From positions 60,496-124,495 of the forward strand of contig JAOPKB010000018.1 of NCBI GenBank assembly GCA_025517485.1: DNA of 64,000 nt, in the 5' to 3' direction. Shown in pieces: positions 61,453 to 64,000 of this stretch (position 1 is its first letter; each line of letters begins with the position of its first letter). The position numbers and the translations under genes are program-made. This DNA comes from Natronoglomus mannanivorans (lineage in GTDB: Archaea; Halobacteriota; Halobacteria; Halobacteriales; Natrialbaceae). Under the pieces are notes generated by a model, which was not told the origin of the DNA, searched no databases, and saw nothing but the letters and a program-made list of their open reading frames with translations.

Positions 61453-62247
61453 CTACGTCGGGAGTTCGCTTTCACGTTCGTCCTCTGTTCCGACGTCGGT
61501 GCTCTCCTCGCCGTCGGTCCCGGCCTCGACTTCTTGGCCCCCTTGTAAGCGCCGTTCGGCTTCGTCTCGGTCCTCCGGATAGCCGACGTCGATCCGCCAG
61601 CCCTCGAGTCTGATCGCGTCGATCGTCCGCCCGCTCTGGATCAGCAGGTCGATCGCCTCACTGATCTCGTACTCGCCGCGATTGGAGGGCTGGACCAGAT
61701 GGCAGGCGTGGAAGATCGCCGGCGTAAACGTATAGAAGCCGGTCATGACGAGGTTCGACGGCGGGTCGTCGGGTTTCTCGACGACGTCGGTAATCTCGCC
61801 GTACTTGTTCGTATCGCAGACGCCGTATCGATCCGCCTCCTCCCACGGGACTTCCTCGACCAGAAACGCCGCATCCGCACGATCCTCCTGCTGGCGACGG
61901 ACGACGTCCTCGAGGTTGGCCTCGAAGACGTTGTCGCCGAGCATGAGCATGAAGTCGTCGTCGATGTGTTCTTCGACGGCCAGCAGTGCGTGTGCGAGCC
62001 CCTTCTGTTCGCGCTGATGGCAGTACGTGATCGGCACGCCCTCGTAATCGTCGCCGTAGTGGTCGATGATCTTCTCTTTGAGGTAGCCGACGACGACGAT
62101 GAGTTCGTCCGTCCCGAGGTCGACGAGCCGGTCGAAACAGTGGGTGATCAACGGTGTTCCATCCACCTCGACCATTCCCTTGGGTTTGTCGTCGGTGAGC
62201 GGTCGAAGCCTGGTTCCTTTTCCGGCGGCGAGAACGACTGATTTCAC
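61453..62247 (-). CDS. aglF: UTP-glucose-1-phosphate uridylyltransferase paralogue (AglF-like)
   Basis: 264 residues from the GTG at 62247 (MKSVVLAAGKGTRLRPLT). The frame can start five codons earlier at 62262. Same motifs as the enzyme at 2592-3335 (DKPKGM, MLGDN, VEKPDDPPSNLVMTGFY), with long identical stretches. The C-terminus has an extra acidic Glu/Thr-rich tail of about 25 residues. Standing alone without sugar genes next to it, it may be a second isozyme or serve another pathway. Confidence 0.88.
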   Translation of the reverse strand: MKSVVLAAGKGTRLRPLTDDKPKGMVEVDGTPLITHCFDRLVDLGTDELIVVVGYLKEKIIDHYGDDYEGVPITYCHQREQKGLAHALLAVEEHIDDDFMLMLGDNVFEANLEDVVRRQQEDRADAAFLVEEVPWEEADRYGVCDTNKYGEITDVVEKPDDPPSNLVMTGFYTFTPAIFHACHLVQPSNRGEYEISEAIDLLIQSGRTIDAIRLEGWRIDVGYPEDRDEAERRLQGGQEVEAGTDGEESTDVGTEDERESELPT

Positions 62248-62437
62248 GGTTGTAGGTCTCACAGTGTCGATCCTCTTAGTAGTTTTTCACCACGTGTGAC
62301 GGGTCGACGGCCTCGAGCGGATGGTGAACTCGAGTTCGTCGTCGGGGTACGCAACGGGGCCGCTCTCCGCGAACGCGGAGCCGGCGACTCGAGGGATCGC
62401 TGTTCTCGTCTCGAAATAGATCAGGTGAAAGAACTCG

Positions 62438-62791
62438 TCACTCTGCACGTTCGGCCAGTTGCACGTACGGCGCCACGACACCGCGGTCGACCGCTAACTC
62501 GAGTAACTCGGTCTCCGCATCGTAGCGAACGAGACCGACGTCACACAGGTGTGGCAAGTGCGTGTGGTGCAAGTCGACGAGGATGCGTTCGTACCAGTCG
62601 TAGGACGGATTCTCCTCTTTGAGCGCGATGTATTCGGCGAGATCACCGAGGTGGATCGCTGCGGATTTCTGGGCGAGATACGCGAGCGCGTGCTGACGTC
62701 GTTTCTCGGAGAAGGCGACGAAGAGCTGTGTCGGCGGGATGCTCGTAGTGTCGATGTCCGCTTCTCTGGGGGTTCGGGTTTGGGGCTTCAT
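62438..62791 (-). CDS. DUF7344-type winged-helix protein
   Basis: 117 residues. TQLFVAFSEKRRQHALAYLA, then IHLGDLAEYIALKEENPSYD and RILVDLHHTHLPHLCDVGLV with RYDAETELLEL. This is the haloarchaeal DUF7344 (HTH) domain, whose two-helix core ends in the HLPxLxDxGLVxYD motif. Probably a DNA-binding regulator. Confidence 0.83.
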   Translation of the reverse strand: MKPQTRTPREADIDTTSIPPTQLFVAFSEKRRQHALAYLAQKSAAIHLGDLAEYIALKEENPSYDWYERILVDLHHTHLPHLCDVGLVRYDAETELLELAVDRGVVAPYVQLAERAE

Positions 62792-62941
62792 GGTGTCTGC
62801 GTACTGTACCTACACACAACATCCGACAGAATCGTCGTCGTCCGACTTCAGCAGAGTACGATTGATGTGTCGTGCGTATCCACATAATGTTTGTTGTATC
62901 GGAATATCACTAGAAAACAAAGACTGCGGATCTCCGACCAG

Positions 62942-63151
62942 TCACCCTTCGAGGAACTCGGGTTCGTAAGTCGCGTCACCGATGGAGCTGTGTTTCTCGA
63001 TCGTGACGGTCCAGTCCGGCGCATCGGTGACTGGGAGGGAGATCGTCCACTCACCTTCGACGGCAGCTCCCTGACCGAAGGCGGTTGCAATCAGCTCCTC
63101 GAGTTCGTGTTCGAACAGTTCCGTTGGTTGTGTAGAGGGGGTATGGCTCAT
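62942..63151 (-). CDS. 69-residue acidic hypothetical
   Basis: MSHTPSTQPTELFEHELEEL then WTISLPVTDAPDWTVTIEKH. Acidic, beta-prone, plausible haloarchaeal small protein; no domain assigned. The Met at 63151 is preferred over 63181. Confidence 0.5.
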   Translation of the reverse strand: MSHTPSTQPTELFEHELEELIATAFGQGAAVEGEWTISLPVTDAPDWTVTIEKHSSIGDATYEPEFLEG

Positions 63152-63292
63152 GATAGTCGAGAGAGGCGACCAAACTCTCACACAGTTCAGGTGTGGGACG
63201 GAGATAATGTTGTCTCCTCTCGGTGGGAGTTCAGGGGAGTGTGAGAACTGAAGGTGTGACGACCGAACGCGAAAACTCGAGAACGTGAACTA

Positions 63293-63336
63293 CCCCACCC
63301 TACCACTCGCCTGACGGCTCGCGCTGGAGGGTGGGG
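63293..63336. mobile_element. tnpB element right-end hairpin
   Basis: CCCCACCCT ... AGGGTGGGG pair around a 26-nt loop, 3' of tnpB on its strand. This is the expected right end (and guide-RNA scaffold region) of an IS200/IS605-group element. Confidence 0.65.
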
Positions 63337-63406
63337 CTTCCTGATTCAACGACGCGCTTTGCAGATACGGACGTATCCACAGGGAGCGCAGTCTCCACAG
63401 GTCGTT

Positions 63407-63455
63407 CGAAAGGCGCTTGCGCCTTTCGTGATGACGAGAGAGCGGAGCTCTCTCG
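63407..63455. ncRNA. twin hairpin inserted in tnpB, copy 2
   Basis: CGAAAGGCGC-TT-GCGCCTTTCG (63407-63428), TGATGA linker, CGAGAGAGC-GGA-GCTCTCTCG (63435-63455), flanked by GTCGTT and AACCAC exactly as at 36964-37020. Stem sequences differ but pairing is perfect in both copies. Confidence 0.8.
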
Positions 63456-64000
63456 AACCACGTTGATTCGGAGCGTCCCGCTCCTAACCGCTTCTTGATA
63501 CCGCGGGAAAGAATGTTCCACGCCGCGTTCGCGTCCCTGTCCGCCTCGAACCCGCACGCCGGACAGGAGTGTTCGCGCACCCACAGCGGCTTGTCTGTCT
63601 TGACACCGCAGGATGCGCACTCTTTCGTCGTTCCGCGCGGATTCACCGCGACGAAGTGCGTTCCTTCGCGTTCGCACTTGTATTCGAGCATCCGCAGGAA
63701 CGTCCCCCACACCGCTCCTGCTCGGTTCCGAGAGTTGCCCGGTAGTTCGACCAAGCCCTTCGCATCCAAGTCCTCGACCGCCACGAGGTCGTATTCACGG
63801 GCGTAGTGGTTCGACAACTTGTGGAGGAAGTCTCGCCGCTTTCGCTTGAGGTCAGCATGACGCTCGGCCACGACACGCCGCTGTTTCTCCCAATTCATAG
63901 ACCCGTGTTCCTTCCGCGAGAGGTCACGCTGTGCGCGCTCCAACCGCTCGCGTTCGTCGGACAGGTCAAGCGATTCGACGGCGGTTCCGTCGGTGTCGTG

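Larger units (their letters stand above)
63290..64000 (-). pseudogene. tnpB: IS1341-type tnpB, 5' part outside window, 3' part frameshifted
   Basis: The frame is open to the window edge and encodes the C-terminal half of a TnpB RNA-guided nuclease. It has YDLVAVEDLDAKGL (RuvC Glu), the zinc finger CASCGVKTDK...CPACG, and the last RuvC Asp in DRDANAAWNIL. After SEST a 59-bp twin hairpin is inserted (63407-63455 plus flanks), which shifts the frame; the expected tail PVETALPVDTSVSAKRVVES reappears in another frame. The protein therefore ends with an abnormal sequence. The catalytic residues visible are intact. Confidence 0.85.

Noticed and set aside
1..64000. tRNA, rRNA or replication-origin genes
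   Set aside because: No cloverleaf, rRNA-like sequence or Orc1/Cdc6 gene was recognised, though a dedicated scan was not possible.

Overview
The window looks like a haloarchaeal chromosome or megaplasmid, probably from the Natrialbales (inferred). The evidence is high GC with acidic (Asp/Glu-rich) proteins, very frequent CTCGAG words, PGF-CTERM, HalOD1, DUF7344, DUF8112, DUF7503 and FilR1-type genes, archaeal IS families (IS6, IS1595, IS5, IS110, IS1341-type tnpB), and sugar genes related to the Agl (archaellum/S-layer N-glycosylation) pathway. No rRNA, tRNA or CRISPR array was recognised.

Layout. (1) 0.7-6.8 kb, GC-rich: UDP-glucose dehydrogenase (aglM), UTP-glucose-1-phosphate uridylyltransferase (aglF), a UDP-sugar epimerase and an AglJ-like dolichol-phosphate glycosyltransferase. 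(2) 6.9-26.9 kb, clearly AT-rich: a laterally acquired glycan island with two GT2 glycosyltransferases, a Wzx-like flippase, a methyltransferase-kinase fusion, an FkbM methyltransferase, a nucleotidyltransferase-like protein overlapping a thymidylate-kinase-like protein, a large multi-spanning membrane protein, a ParB-like hypothetical and a GT4. They are separated by decayed IS6, IS110, IS5 and IS1595 copies and two 86-bp palindromic MITEs. (3) 26.9-41 kb: a GC-rich nucleotide-sugar epimerase, then a plasmid-like accessory zone. It holds several toxin-antitoxin loci (Doc-like, two RHH-RelE pairs, an orphan DUF433), small wHTH and zinc proteins, a DUF234-type ATPase, a truncated VirB4-like gene, and one coiled-coil/winged-helix gene (32.2-33.2 kb) whose 3' end recurs three more times. 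(4) 41-50 kb: a GLUG-repeat secreted protein, two histidine kinases (one with a LOV photosensor), a second DUF234 ATPase behind four 15-bp repeats, and an HTH/TumE-like pair with a deleted relative. (5) 50-64 kb: a MATE exporter, HalOD1, a FilR1-type regulator, a CHAT caspase-like protease converging on a DUF7503 peptide, several zinc microproteins, membrane proteins, a second aglF paralogue, a DUF7344 regulator and a frameshifted tnpB cut by the window end.

How it fits together. AglM, AglF and the epimerases supply UDP-hexoses and hexuronic acids. The AglJ-like enzyme probably charges the dolichol carrier, the island glycosyltransferases extend and methylate the glycan, and the flippase exports it. 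The accessory half is a mosaic of TA cassettes and mobile-element debris. The strongest candidates for undescribed biology are the repeated 3'-end cassette structure, the covarying twin-hairpin module in tnpB debris, the CHAT/DUF7503 locus, the families of 40-43-residue zinc microproteins, and the repeat-controlled ATPase.
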